From: Bradyrhizobium sp. SRS-191
Lineage (GTDB): Bacteria > Pseudomonadota > Alphaproteobacteria > Rhizobiales > Xanthobacteraceae
Direction of reading: 5' to 3'
Length of the DNA: 64,000 bases
Assembly: GCF_024586915.1 (NCBI RefSeq)
Contig: NZ_JANBVS010000004.1
Location: 62,001 to 126,000, forward strand
Shown here: piece after piece, positions 9,897-18,639 of the stretch
Layout of the letters: every line of letters starts with the position of its first letter
Numbering within the stretch: position 1 is the first letter of the stretch
Position numbers and translations under genes: made by a program
The notes under the pieces: model-generated
What the model was told of the DNA's origin: nothing
Seen by the model: only the letters and a program-made list of their open reading frames with translations
Database searches by the model: none

Positions 9897-11492
9897 CTAC
9901 TGCGCGCCGATCGTCGTCAGGTCCTGGAACCAGTGCTGGGCCTGGACGAACGTCTTCACCTTCGGCGACAGCGCGTGCGGGTTGGTGTCGTGCACGACCC
10001 AGACCAGCACGGCATCATCGACGACCTGCGCATGGGCCTGCGCGATCAGCTCGTCCTGCTTGGCCGGATCGAAGGTCTGCTTGGCCTCGGCGATCAGCGC
10101 GTCCACCTTCGGGTTCTTGTAGCCGCCCCAGTTGACGCCGACAGGCGCGATCTGGTCGGAGGCGAAGAAGCGGACGATCGCGTAGAGCGGATCCGACGTG
10201 ACATAGGCGATGTTGTTGGCGGTGATTCCGGCGTTCATCTCGTCGGCCGCGCCCTTGCGCCAATGCGTGTACAGCGTCTCGAGCTCGACGACCTTGAAGT
10301 CGATGTCGATGCCGATCTCCTTGAAGCTCTGCTGCAGATATTCGTTCATCGGCAGCGACAGCATCTGGCCGGTGCCGCCCTGCGCGATGATGAAGGTCGT
10401 CTTCAGCGGCTTGGCCTTGGAGTAGCCGGCTTCCTCGACCAGCTTCTTGGCGGCGGCAAGGTCATATTTCAGTTCGAACGTCGGCTTGCCGAACCACGGG
10501 CTCGACGGATCGACCTGGCCCTTGGCCGGCTTGGCGAGGCCGTTCATCAGGCCTACGACCTCGTCGCGGTTGATCGCGAGGTTCAGCGCCTTGCGCAGGC
10601 GGATGTCGGTCCAGGGCGAGCCCGGCAGCACGCTGAGATGATAGTTCCAGACGTGCGGCGTGACGTTGTCGACGAGCTTCATGCCGGCGGCCTTGAGCTG
10701 CGGCACCGCGTCCGGCGCCGGCGTCTCGATCAGGTCGACCTGGCCGGCGAGCAGCGCGTTGGTGCGCGTCAGCGCTTCCGGCATCGGCACCAGCACCAGC
10801 TTGTCGGTCTTCGGCAGCCGGTCCTTGTTCCAATATTCGGAATTCTTTGATAGCTCCGCGAGTTCGCGCGGGACCAGCTTGGTCAGCTTGAACGGACCGG
10901 TGCCCGAGGGCTGGCTGGCGAACTTGTCCCAATCCTTGCCGAGCTTCTCGTACTGGGCGGGGCTCGAAATCAGGAACCACAGCATCTGATAGGGGAAGAA
11001 CGAGTCGACGGTCTTGGTGGTGATCTCCACCGTGGAGTCGTCGATCTTGGCGTAGCTCGCCACCGACGGCAGCCGTGTCTTGACCTGCGCGCTCTGCCGC
11101 TTGTCGAACTGCGGTGCCTTATCGTTGAGCACCTTGTCCAGATTCCAGATCACCGCGTCGGCATTGAAGTCGCTGCCGTCATGGAACTTGACGCCCTTGC
11201 GCAGCGAAAAGCGCCACTTGGTCTTGTCGGACTCGTCGACCTTCCACTCGGTGGCCAGGCCCGGGATCAGCTTGCCGGGCTTGTCGGCGACGCTCATGTC
11301 CCAGGCCACCAGCGGATCATAGATCGTGTAGCCGGTAAACTGATAGGCGCCGGCGCCGCGATCGGGCTGGCCCGTCGTCAGCGGAATGTCCGCCATCGAG
11401 ATGCCGTAGCGCAGAACCGTTTCGGCACGCGCTCCAACAGCGGAGAGACTGAGGGCGATCGCCGTTGCGAGCAATGAGAGTCGAATACGCAT
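9897..11492 (-). CDS. ABC transporter substrate-binding protein, dipeptide/oligopeptide family (SBP_bac_5)
   Basis: About 531 residues. The chosen ATG at 11492 has GGAG nine bases upstream and puts a normal signal peptide (RLSLLATAIALSLSAVGARA) at the N-terminus; an ATG ten codons earlier would give an odd leader. The mature protein has family landmarks: LATEWKVDE, FSLRKGVKFHDGSDFNADAV and NLAINRDEV. It would bind peptide-like or related solutes in the periplasm for the adjacent ABC importer. It is divergent from a paralogue at 11688 that shares the same layout, which points to duplication of the binding protein. The ligand is unknown. Confidence 0.92.
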   Translation of the reverse strand: MRIRLSLLATAIALSLSAVGARAETVLRYGISMADIPLTTGQPDRGAGAYQFTGYTIYDPLVAWDMSVADKPGKLIPGLATEWKVDESDKTKWRFSLRKGVKFHDGSDFNADAVIWNLDKVLNDKAPQFDKRQSAQVKTRLPSVASYAKIDDSTVEITTKTVDSFFPYQMLWFLISSPAQYEKLGKDWDKFASQPSGTGPFKLTKLVPRELAELSKNSEYWNKDRLPKTDKLVLVPMPEALTRTNALLAGQVDLIETPAPDAVPQLKAAGMKLVDNVTPHVWNYHLSVLPGSPWTDIRLRKALNLAINRDEVVGLMNGLAKPAKGQVDPSSPWFGKPTFELKYDLAAAKKLVEEAGYSKAKPLKTTFIIAQGGTGQMLSLPMNEYLQQSFKEIGIDIDFKVVELETLYTHWRKGAADEMNAGITANNIAYVTSDPLYAIVRFFASDQIAPVGVNWGGYKNPKVDALIAEAKQTFDPAKQDELIAQAHAQVVDDAVLVWVVHDTNPHALSPKVKTFVQAQHWFQDLTTIGAQ

Positions 11493-11687
11493 GAAGATGA
11501 AGCTCCGTGGAAACCGGGTCAAATTCGATGCGCCAAACCTGCAATCCGGGTGCCAAGCCGCTGACGAAGATCATTTGAGCACAAACGGTTGTGACCACGC
11601 GTCGCAGGCGCTTGCTCCGGAGCTCCACTGGCATAGGCGTTGCATAATGCTGCACAGAATTTAGCCAGCTGATCGGAGATCTCCATC

Positions 11688-13358
11688 GTGCTTTTGCGTA
11701 TTGCCACCTCAATGACGAAGCACGCGGCCGTTGCGACCGCGATGATGACGAGCGCTGCCATCCTCATGCTGCCGGCGACGGCCGGCGCGGAGAGCGTGCT
11801 GCGCATCGGCATGACCGCGGCGGACATTCCGCGCACGCTCGGCCAGCCCGACCAGGGCTTCGAGGGCAACCGCTTCACCGGTCTCACCATGTATGACGCG
11901 CTGACCGGCTGGGATCTGTCGTCGGCCGACAAGCCCAGCGTCGTCAATCCCGGCCTCGCCACCGAGTGGAAGGTCGACGATGCCGACAAAACCAAGTGGA
12001 CGTTCAAGCTGCGTCCCGGCGTCACGTTTCACGATGGCTCGCCGTTCAACGCCGACGCCGTGGTGTGGAACGTCGAGAAGGTGCTGAAGCAGGACGCGCC
12101 GCAGTTCGATCCGAGCCAGGTCGGCGTGACCGCCTCGCGCATGCCGACGCTGGCCTCGGCGCGCAAGATCGACGACCTCACCGTCGAGCTGACGACCAAG
12201 GAGCCGGACAGCTTCCTGCCGATCAACCTCACCAATCTGTTCATGGCGAGCCCCACCCAGTGGCAGAAGCTCTATGAGGCCGCCACCGGCGCCGACGACA
12301 AGGCGAAGTCGCAAGCCGCGTGGGCTGCCTTCGCCAAGGACGCCTCGGGCACCGGCCCGTGGAAGATGGCGAAGTTCACGCCGCGCGAGCGGCTGGAGCT
12401 CGTCAAGAACGAAGCCTATTGGGACAAGGCGCGCGTGCCGAAGTCCGACAAGATGATCCTGCTGCCGATGCCGGAAGCGAACGCGCGCACCGCGGCGCTG
12501 TTGTCCGGGCAGGTCGACTGGGTCGAGGCGCCGGCGCCGGACGCGCTGCCGGAGATCAAGCAGCGCGGCTTCAAGCTCTATGCCAATGAGCAGCCGCATG
12601 TCTGGCCTTGGCAGTTCTCGCGCATCGAGGGGTCGCCCTGGAATGATATCCGGGTGCGCAAGGCCGCCAATCTCTGCATCGATCGCGAAGGGCTGAAGGA
12701 TGGTCTGCTCGCAGGGCTGATGGTGCCGGCGACCGGCACTTTCGAGAAGGGCCATCCCTGGCGCGGCAACGTGACGTTCGAAATCAAGTACGACAAGGCC
12801 GCCGCGCAGAAGCTGATGCAGGAGGCCGGCTACGGCCCGAACAAGAAGCTCGAGGTGAAGACGCAGACCTCGGCCTCCGGCTCGGGGCAGATGCAGCCGC
12901 TGCCGATGAACGAGTACCTGCAGCAGGCGCTGGCCGAGTGCTATTTCGACGTCAAGCTCGATGTGATCGAGTGGAACACGCTGTTCACCAATTGGCGCCG
13001 CGGCGCCAAGGACCCGTCCGCGAACGGCGCCAACGCCACCAACGTCACCTACGCGGCGATGGACCCGTTCTTCGCGCTGGTGCGCTTCCTGCAGTCGTCG
13101 ATGGCGCCCCCGGTCTCCAACAATTGGGGCTTCATCAACAACCCGAAGTTCGATGAACTGGTCAAGAAGGCGCGGCAGACCTTCGATCCGGCCGAGCGCG
13201 ACAAGGCGCTGGCCGAGCTGCACGCGGCATCCGTCGACGACGCCGCGTTCCTCTACGTTGCCCACGACGTCGGCCCGCGCGCGATGAGCCCGAAGGTCAA
13301 GGGCGTGGTGCAGCCCAAGAGCTGGTTCATCGACTTCTCGCCGATCTCGGTGGAATAG
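11688..13358 (+). CDS. ABC transporter substrate-binding protein, dipeptide/oligopeptide family (paralogue)
   Basis: 556 residues from a GTG with GGAG at 11675; an ATG at 11712 is the alternative. The signal peptide is AAVATAMMTSAAILMLPATAGA. The mature sequence repeats the landmarks of its divergent neighbour (LRIGMTAADIPRTLGQPDQG, LATEWKVDDADKTKW, LRPGVTFHDGSPFNADAV) but has an insertion near residue 195 (YEAATGADDKAKSQ). It heads the importer operon that continues with two permeases at 13566 and 14522. The role is periplasmic capture of a peptide- or amide-like solute. The amidohydrolase genes in the operon hint at an amide-bearing ligand, which is an inference. Confidence 0.93.
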   Translation: MLLRIATSMTKHAAVATAMMTSAAILMLPATAGAESVLRIGMTAADIPRTLGQPDQGFEGNRFTGLTMYDALTGWDLSSADKPSVVNPGLATEWKVDDADKTKWTFKLRPGVTFHDGSPFNADAVVWNVEKVLKQDAPQFDPSQVGVTASRMPTLASARKIDDLTVELTTKEPDSFLPINLTNLFMASPTQWQKLYEAATGADDKAKSQAAWAAFAKDASGTGPWKMAKFTPRERLELVKNEAYWDKARVPKSDKMILLPMPEANARTAALLSGQVDWVEAPAPDALPEIKQRGFKLYANEQPHVWPWQFSRIEGSPWNDIRVRKAANLCIDREGLKDGLLAGLMVPATGTFEKGHPWRGNVTFEIKYDKAAAQKLMQEAGYGPNKKLEVKTQTSASGSGQMQPLPMNEYLQQALAECYFDVKLDVIEWNTLFTNWRRGAKDPSANGANATNVTYAAMDPFFALVRFLQSSMAPPVSNNWGFINNPKFDELVKKARQTFDPAERDKALAELHAASVDDAAFLYVAHDVGPRAMSPKVKGVVQPKSWFIDFSPISVE

Positions 13359-13399
13359 TTGTTGGTGAAACGTTAGCTCCCCGTTTGCTCCGCTGCGCT

Positions 13400-13498
13400 C
13401 CCTCCCCCCTTGCGAGGGAGGGGCGGGGTGGGGGGTAGCCCCGGCGGCAATCTTTTTGGGGACCCCCACCCCCGACCCCTCCCGCAAGGGGGAGGGGC
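13400..13498. repeat. Palindromic intergenic element, family D (CCCTCCCC type)
   Basis: Imperfect inverted arms, CTCCCCCCTTGCGAGGGAGG and the complementary CCCTCCCGCAAGGGGGAGGG, enclose a G/C-rich centre. It lies between the binding-protein and permease genes; related copies sit near 15474, 27671 and 31625. Confidence 0.75.
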
Positions 13499-13565
13499 GT
13501 GTTCTTGATGCCGCTAGTTTCTCGCGACTCTCTGCAAAGAATGGAGAGTCAACCGAAGGTGACTC

Positions 13566-14519
13566 GTGCTTTCTTATGCTGCCAGGCGGATGGTCTACGC
13601 GATCCCGATCATCATCGGCGTCGCGCTCGTCTGCTTCATGCTGGTTCACATCACGCCGGGTGACCCGCTCGTCGCCGTGCTTCCGGCCGATGCGTCGCAG
13701 GAGCTCGCGCAGCAGCTGCGCGTGGCCTATGGCTTCGACAAACCGCTGCCGGTGCAGTTCGGGCTATGGCTGTGGCGCGCGGTCAATGGCGATCTCGGCA
13801 ATTCGATCGCTACCGGCCGCCCCGTGCTGGCCGAGGTGCTGCGCGCCGTCTCCAACACCGTGACGCTGGCGATCGCAGCCGCCATCATCGGCTTCTCGCT
13901 CGGCCTGTTCTTCGGTCTCGTCGCCGGCTATTTCCGCGACACCTGGATCGACAAGGTCGCGACCTCCATCGCGATCGCCGGCGTGTCGCTGCCGCATTAC
14001 TGGCTCGGCATGGTCTTGGTCATCATCTTCTCGGTCGAGCTGAACTGGCTGCCGGCCGTCGGCGCAGGCCCGTCCGGCTCCGGCGCGTGGGCGTGGGACT
14101 GGGCGCATCTGCGTTTCCTGATCCTGCCGGCGATCACGACATCCGTCATTCCGATGGGCATCATCACCCGCACCGTGCGCGCGCTGACCGGCGATATCCT
14201 GAGCCAGGACTTCGTCGAAGCGCTGCGCGCGAAGGGGCTGCGCGAGACGCAGGTGTTCCGCCACGTCCTGAAGAACGCCGCGCCGACTGCGCTCGCCGTG
14301 ATGGGCCTGCAGCTCGGCTATATGCTCGGCGGCTCCATCCTGATCGAGACGGTGTTCTCATGGCCCGGCTCGGGCCTGCTCTTGAACTCGGCGATCTTCC
14401 AGCGCGACCTGCCGCTGCTGCAGGGCACGATCCTGGTGCTGGCGATGTTCTTCGTCATCCTCAACCTCGTGGTCGACATCGCGCAGGCCGCGATCGATCC
14501 GCGCATCAAGCGGGGCTAG
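13566..14519 (+). CDS. ABC transporter permease (DppB/OppB family)
   Basis: 317 residues with six predicted transmembrane segments. The N-terminus (RRMVYAIPIIIGVALVCFML) followed by HITPGDP is diagnostic of the DppB/OppB family. The cytoplasmic coupling loop reads DFVEALRAKGLRETQV near residue 217. The start is a GTG preceded by AAGGTG at 13555. The stop is followed after two bases by the ATG of the second permease, so the two are translated as a unit. It forms half of the membrane channel through which the bound solute enters. Confidence 0.95.
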   Translation: MLSYAARRMVYAIPIIIGVALVCFMLVHITPGDPLVAVLPADASQELAQQLRVAYGFDKPLPVQFGLWLWRAVNGDLGNSIATGRPVLAEVLRAVSNTVTLAIAAAIIGFSLGLFFGLVAGYFRDTWIDKVATSIAIAGVSLPHYWLGMVLVIIFSVELNWLPAVGAGPSGSGAWAWDWAHLRFLILPAITTSVIPMGIITRTVRALTGDILSQDFVEALRAKGLRETQVFRHVLKNAAPTALAVMGLQLGYMLGGSILIETVFSWPGSGLLLNSAIFQRDLPLLQGTILVLAMFFVILNLVVDIAQAAIDPRIKRG

Positions 14520-14521
14520 CG

Positions 14522-15424
14522 ATGAGCATGACGTCCCCGAGCGCGATCAACGAGCAATCCCTCCAGGCGGCGCCAGCCACCAACGCGCGCGGCTATTGGG
14601 CCACCGTCGGCCGCCGAATCGTCAGAGACAAGGTCAGCATGGTCTGCGTCGCCGTCCTGCTGCTGATTGTCCTGTCTGCCTTGCTGGCGCCCTATCTGCA
14701 TCTTGCCGATCCCTACCAGGGCTCGATGATCCGCCGCCTCCGCCACATCGGCACGCCGAACTATCCGCTCGGCACCGACGAGCTCGGCCGCGACATGCTG
14801 GCGCGGCTGATCTATGGCGGGCGATTGTCGCTGCTGATCGGAATTTCGCCGGTCATCCTCGCCTTCGGCATCGGCACCATGCTCGGCCTCGTCGCCGGCT
14901 ATGTCGGCGGCTGGGTCAACACCATGATCATGCGCACCATCGACGTGTTCTACGCTTTCCCCTCGGTGCTGCTGGCGATCGCGATCTCAGGTGCGCTCGG
15001 AGCGGGGATCACCAACTCGATCGTGTCGCTGACCATCGTGTTCGTGCCGCAGATCACCCGCGTGGCCGAGAGCGTCACCACCGGCGTGCGTAACCGCGAT
15101 TTCGTCGAAGCGGCACGGGCGTCGGGCGCGAATGCCTTTACCATCATGCGCGCGCACATGCTCGGCAATGTGCTCGGGCCGATCTTCGTCTATGCGACGG
15201 GTCTCATCTCCGTGTCGATGATCCTGGCGGCCGGTCTCTCCTTCCTCGGCCTCGGCACCAAGCCGCCGGAGCCGGAATGGGGCCTGATGCTGAACACCCT
15301 GCGTACCGCGATCTACGTCAATCCGTGGGTGGCGGCGCTCCCGGGCGTGATGATCTTTGCGGTGTCGATCTGCTTCAACCTGCTCAGCGATGGCTTGCGC
15401 AGCGCGATGGATATACGGAGCTGA
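14522..15424 (+). CDS. ABC transporter permease (DppC/OppC family)
   Basis: 300 residues. An N-terminal cytoplasmic stretch leads to the first helix (MVCVAVLLLIVLSALLAPYL), then the family signature PLGTDELGRDMLARLIYGGR. The coupling loop DFVEAARASGANAFTI is near residue 195. The C-terminus (FAVSICFNLLSDGLRSAMD) is typical. The ATG two bases after the upstream stop is chosen; a second ATG lies two codons later. Partner of the permease at 13566. Confidence 0.95.
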   Translation: MSMTSPSAINEQSLQAAPATNARGYWATVGRRIVRDKVSMVCVAVLLLIVLSALLAPYLHLADPYQGSMIRRLRHIGTPNYPLGTDELGRDMLARLIYGGRLSLLIGISPVILAFGIGTMLGLVAGYVGGWVNTMIMRTIDVFYAFPSVLLAIAISGALGAGITNSIVSLTIVFVPQITRVAESVTTGVRNRDFVEAARASGANAFTIMRAHMLGNVLGPIFVYATGLISVSMILAAGLSFLGLGTKPPEPEWGLMLNTLRTAIYVNPWVAALPGVMIFAVSICFNLLSDGLRSAMDIRS

Positions 15425-15473
15425 TGGTTGCCATGGCGATTTTCAATGAAGCTCGATCGTCGTCGGCAGTGCA

Positions 15474-15613
15474 CCTCGCCCCGCCTGCGGGGAGAGGTCG
15501 GATTGCATCGCCAGATGCAATCCGGGTGAGGGGGTACAAGTCTCTCGGCGAACACTTCCCGTGCGGCAGCCCCTCACCCCGGCCCTCTCCCCGTAAGAAC
15601 GGGGAGAGGGAGG
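15474..15613. repeat. Palindromic intergenic element, family D
   Basis: Outer arms CTCGCCCCGCCTGCGGGGAG and CCCTCTCCCCGTAAGAACGG are related inversely. Inner segments GGGTGAGGGG and CCCCTCACCC are also complementary. It separates the permease and ATPase genes of one importer. Confidence 0.75.
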
Positions 15614-15650
15614 GTAGCGGCATCTGCCGCTCCTACTCGAGTCTATCGCT

Positions 15651-16700
15651 ATGACTGAAGCAACATCCGTCACTGGCCTCGCCCCCATCGAAGACCTCGG
15701 CGGCAAGGCGCAGCCGCTGTTGCGTGTCGATGGTCTCACCAAGCATTTCCCCGTGCGCGGCGGGCTGTTCGGCGCGCGCAAGACCGTGCGCGCGGTGGAT
15801 GACGTCTCGTTCAATATCGGCAAGGGCGAGACCGTCGGCATCGTCGGCGAGTCCGGCTGCGGCAAGTCGACGACGGCGCGGCTCTTGATGCATCTGATGG
15901 ACCGCGATGCCGGCGAGATCATCTTCGACGGTCGGCAGGTCGGCCATGAGATGTCGTTGCGCGAGCTGCGCCGCGGCATGCAGATGGTGTTCCAGGACTC
16001 CTATGCCTCGCTCAACCCGCGGCTGACGATCGAGGAATCGATCGCGTTCGGGCCGAAGGTGCACGGCATGGCGGACAACGCGGCTCGGGCGCTGGCGCGC
16101 GAGCTGCTCGGCAAGGTCGGACTGCGGCCCGAGACCTTCGCCAACCGCTATCCGCACGAGATCTCCGGCGGCCAGCGTCAGCGCGTCAACATCGCCCGCG
16201 CGCTGGCGCTGTCGCCCCGGCTGGTCATTCTCGACGAAGCCGTCTCCGCGCTCGACAAATCGGTCGAGGCGCAGGTGCTGAACCTGCTGATGGACCTCAA
16301 GCGCGAGTTCGGGCTGACCTATCTGTTCATCAGCCACGACCTCAACGTCATCAACTACATCTCCGATCGCGTGCTGGTGATGTATCTCGGCGAGGTCGTT
16401 GAGCTCGGCCCGGTCGAGCAGGTCTGGGCCAAGCCGGCGCATCCCTATACGCGCGCGCTGCTCGCGGCGATGCCGTCGTCCGATCCGGACCGGCGCACCG
16501 AGACGCCGCCGCTGTCCGGCGATCCGCCCAATCCGATCGATCCGCCGGCGGGCTGCCGTTTCCACACCCGCTGTCCGTTCGCCGAGGCGCCCTGTTCGAA
16601 TGTCGCGCCAAAGTTGACGGAGCTGGATACAATGGGCCATCAGGCCGCCTGCCACATGGCGATCCCAGGCTCGGGACACAGCCGTGCACCGGCGGCCTGA
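15651..16700 (+). CDS. ABC transporter ATP-binding protein (DppF/OppF family)
   Basis: 349 residues. Walker A is GESGCGKST at residues 66-74, the Q-loop VFQDSYASLNP is near 113-123, the signature SGGQRQR is at 172-178, Walker B LVILDEA is at 191-197, and the H-loop is SHD near 227. The C-terminal oligopeptide-ABC extension contains the cysteine-rich GCRFHTRCPFAEAPC, typical of OppF/DppF. It energises import with the ATPase at 18640. No clear Shine-Dalgarno precedes the ATG. Confidence 0.95.
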   Translation: MTEATSVTGLAPIEDLGGKAQPLLRVDGLTKHFPVRGGLFGARKTVRAVDDVSFNIGKGETVGIVGESGCGKSTTARLLMHLMDRDAGEIIFDGRQVGHEMSLRELRRGMQMVFQDSYASLNPRLTIEESIAFGPKVHGMADNAARALARELLGKVGLRPETFANRYPHEISGGQRQRVNIARALALSPRLVILDEAVSALDKSVEAQVLNLLMDLKREFGLTYLFISHDLNVINYISDRVLVMYLGEVVELGPVEQVWAKPAHPYTRALLAAMPSSDPDRRTETPPLSGDPPNPIDPPAGCRFHTRCPFAEAPCSNVAPKLTELDTMGHQAACHMAIPGSGHSRAPAA

Positions 16701-16725
16701 CGGACACCAGCAGCGAGAAGCGCAG

Positions 16726-16923
16726 ATGACCAGACCCACGCCCCAGCAAGTCCACGCCATTGCGGAGGCCTCCGGCCTGCCGGTCGACAAGGAGGTGGCG
16801 ACCCGCATCGCCGATTCGATCGGACCGGCGTTCGACAATTTCGCCGCCGTCGCGGGCACGCTGCCATTCGACCTCGAGCCGGCGAGCTACGTCCTGGCGC
16901 AGACGCTGAAGGTGGGCCGATGA
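16726..16923 (+). CDS. AtzG-like small subunit (DUF4089)
   Basis: 65 residues. The pattern (AIAEASGLPVDKE then FDNFAAVAGTLPFDLEPASY) matches the DUF4089/AtzG-like family, small GatC-like partners of AtzE-type amidohydrolases. The ATG at 16726 is chosen because GAGAAG lies at 16715-16720. The stop overlaps the amidase start in an ATGA junction, so translation is coupled and a complex with that enzyme is expected. Family knowledge: AtzG with AtzE forms the 1-carboxybiuret hydrolase of cyanuric acid breakdown. Whether this pair uses that substrate is not shown. Confidence 0.82.
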   Translation: MTRPTPQQVHAIAEASGLPVDKEVATRIADSIGPAFDNFAAVAGTLPFDLEPASYVLAQTLKVGR

Positions 16924-18332
16924 GCACCGAACCCGCTCTGATGACGCTTTCGGAGGTCGCCAAGGCGATCGCCGAGAAGAAGCTCTCCTCCGTCGAGGTG
17001 ACGCGCTCCTGCCTGCACCGCATCGCGCAGTGGCAGCCGAAGCTGAACGCCTTCATGGCGATCGAGTCCGAGCCGGCGCTGAAGGCGGCCGCGGAGGCGG
17101 ACGCAACATTGGCCAAGGACGGCCCCAAGGGCGCGCTGCACGGCGTGCCGCTGGCGCACAAGGACATGTACTACGAGGCCGGCCATATCTCGACCTGCGG
17201 CTCGCTGATCCGCCGCGACTTCGTCGCGACGACGACCTCGACCGCGCTGCAGCGGCTGAAGGATGCCGGCTCGATCCGGCTCGGCACCTTGCAGATGGCC
17301 GAGTTTGCCTATGGCCCGACCGGGCACAACGCGCATTACGGCGCCGTGCACAATCCGTGGAAGCTCGGCTACGTCACCGGCGGCTCGTCGTCCGGCTCGG
17401 GCTCGGCGGTCGGCGCGCGCCTGACCTTTGCGGCGCTCGGCTCCGACACCGGCGGCTCGATCCGCATGCCCGCGAATTTCTGCGGCGTCACCGGCCTGAA
17501 GGTCACCTGGGGCCGCGTCAGCCGCGCCGGCGCGATGCCGCTGTCGCAGTCGCTCGACACGGTCGGGCCATTGGCGCAAACCGCCGAGGATTGCGGGCTG
17601 CTGCTCGGCCTGATGGCCGGCCCCGATCCCGAGGATCCCACCGCCAGCCATGCTCCGGTGCAGGACTATGTCGCGGCCGCCCAGGCCTCGATCAAGGGCC
17701 TCAGGATCGGCGTGCCCAAGGCGTTCTATGTTGATGACCTCGATCCCGAGGTGGCGGGCTGTCTCGATGCGGCGATCGCCGTGCTGAAGACCGAGGGCGC
17801 CGACGTCGTGCAGGTTGAGCTGCCCGACCAGCGCCAGCTCACCGCAGCCTGTCAGCTCGTGCTCGCGGTCGAAGCCGCCGCCTTCCACAAGCGCTGGATG
17901 ATCGAACGGCCACAGGACTACGGCCCGCAGGTCCTGATGCGATTGCAGAACGCGCTCGCCGTCTCCGGCGTCGCCTATCTCGAAGCGCTGCGCTGGCGCG
18001 GTGCGGCGCTGGCCGCGCATGTCGCGGCGACGTCCGGTGTGGACGCCGTGATCGCGCCGGTATCGCCGCTGGTGACGCCGTCGATCGCCGACAGCGATGT
18101 CGGCGGCGCGCCCGGCGCCGAGGCCGTGATCCAGCGCATCACCCGCTTCACGCGCCCGGTGAACTATCTCGGCCTGCCGTCGCTCGCGATCCCCACGGGC
18201 TTCACGGCGACCGGGCTCCCCGTGGGCATGCAGCTGATCGGCCGCTCCTTCGACGAGGCCACGATTCTTACGATCGGAGCCGCATTCCAGCGCGCGACCG
18301 ACTTCCACGCGAGGGTGCCGACGCTGCCATGA
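16920..18332 (+). CDS. AtzE-like amidohydrolase (amidase signature family)
   Basis: 470 residues. The amidase Ser-cisSer-Lys triad is recognisable: Lys81 in AHKDMYYEAG, the cis-serine near 156 in TGGSSSGSGSA, and the nucleophile Ser180 in GSDTGGSIRMPA. Length and the ATGA-coupled AtzG-like partner indicate an AtzE-type enzyme rather than GatA. The gene sits between the two ATPase genes of a peptide-type ABC importer, suggesting that the imported solute, or a product of it, carries an amide or ureide bond that is hydrolysed in the cytoplasm. Reaction class is well supported; the substrate is not known. Confidence 0.88.
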   Translation: MSTEPALMTLSEVAKAIAEKKLSSVEVTRSCLHRIAQWQPKLNAFMAIESEPALKAAAEADATLAKDGPKGALHGVPLAHKDMYYEAGHISTCGSLIRRDFVATTTSTALQRLKDAGSIRLGTLQMAEFAYGPTGHNAHYGAVHNPWKLGYVTGGSSSGSGSAVGARLTFAALGSDTGGSIRMPANFCGVTGLKVTWGRVSRAGAMPLSQSLDTVGPLAQTAEDCGLLLGLMAGPDPEDPTASHAPVQDYVAAAQASIKGLRIGVPKAFYVDDLDPEVAGCLDAAIAVLKTEGADVVQVELPDQRQLTAACQLVLAVEAAAFHKRWMIERPQDYGPQVLMRLQNALAVSGVAYLEALRWRGAALAAHVAATSGVDAVIAPVSPLVTPSIADSDVGGAPGAEAVIQRITRFTRPVNYLGLPSLAIPTGFTATGLPVGMQLIGRSFDEATILTIGAAFQRATDFHARVPTLP

Positions 18333-18429
18333 AGTGGAGTGTTGGCGAGCGGCTCCCGCCTCATAGCGATCAAGGTGATGCGAGAGCATGGCCTGGAGAC
18401 GCCCTGATCGGAGCTGTCTCCTCACATTC

Positions 18430-18616
18430 GGTGTCGTCCCCGCCAAGCCTGACGTCGCGTAGCGATGGCAGGCGCCGAGCCGGGACCCATAGCCACCGGC
18501 CTTTGTGTTGCGATGACTCGGAGTGGCGATCGTGCCGCAAACGCCTCCCGGGATTATGGGTCCCGGGTCGGCGCACGACGGCGCGATGCGCCGACGTGCT
18601 TGCCCGGGACGACACC
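18430..18616. repeat. Palindromic intergenic element, family A (GGTGTCGTCCC type)
   Basis: Perfect outer arms GGTGTCGTCCC and GGGACGACACC, with inner CGGGACCCATAGCC and TTATGGGTCCCGGG. It fills most of the 307-base gap between the amidase and the next ATPase gene; I see no gene there. Confidence 0.8.
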
Positions 18617-18639
18617 GAGTTTGTGAGGACCAAATTCGT

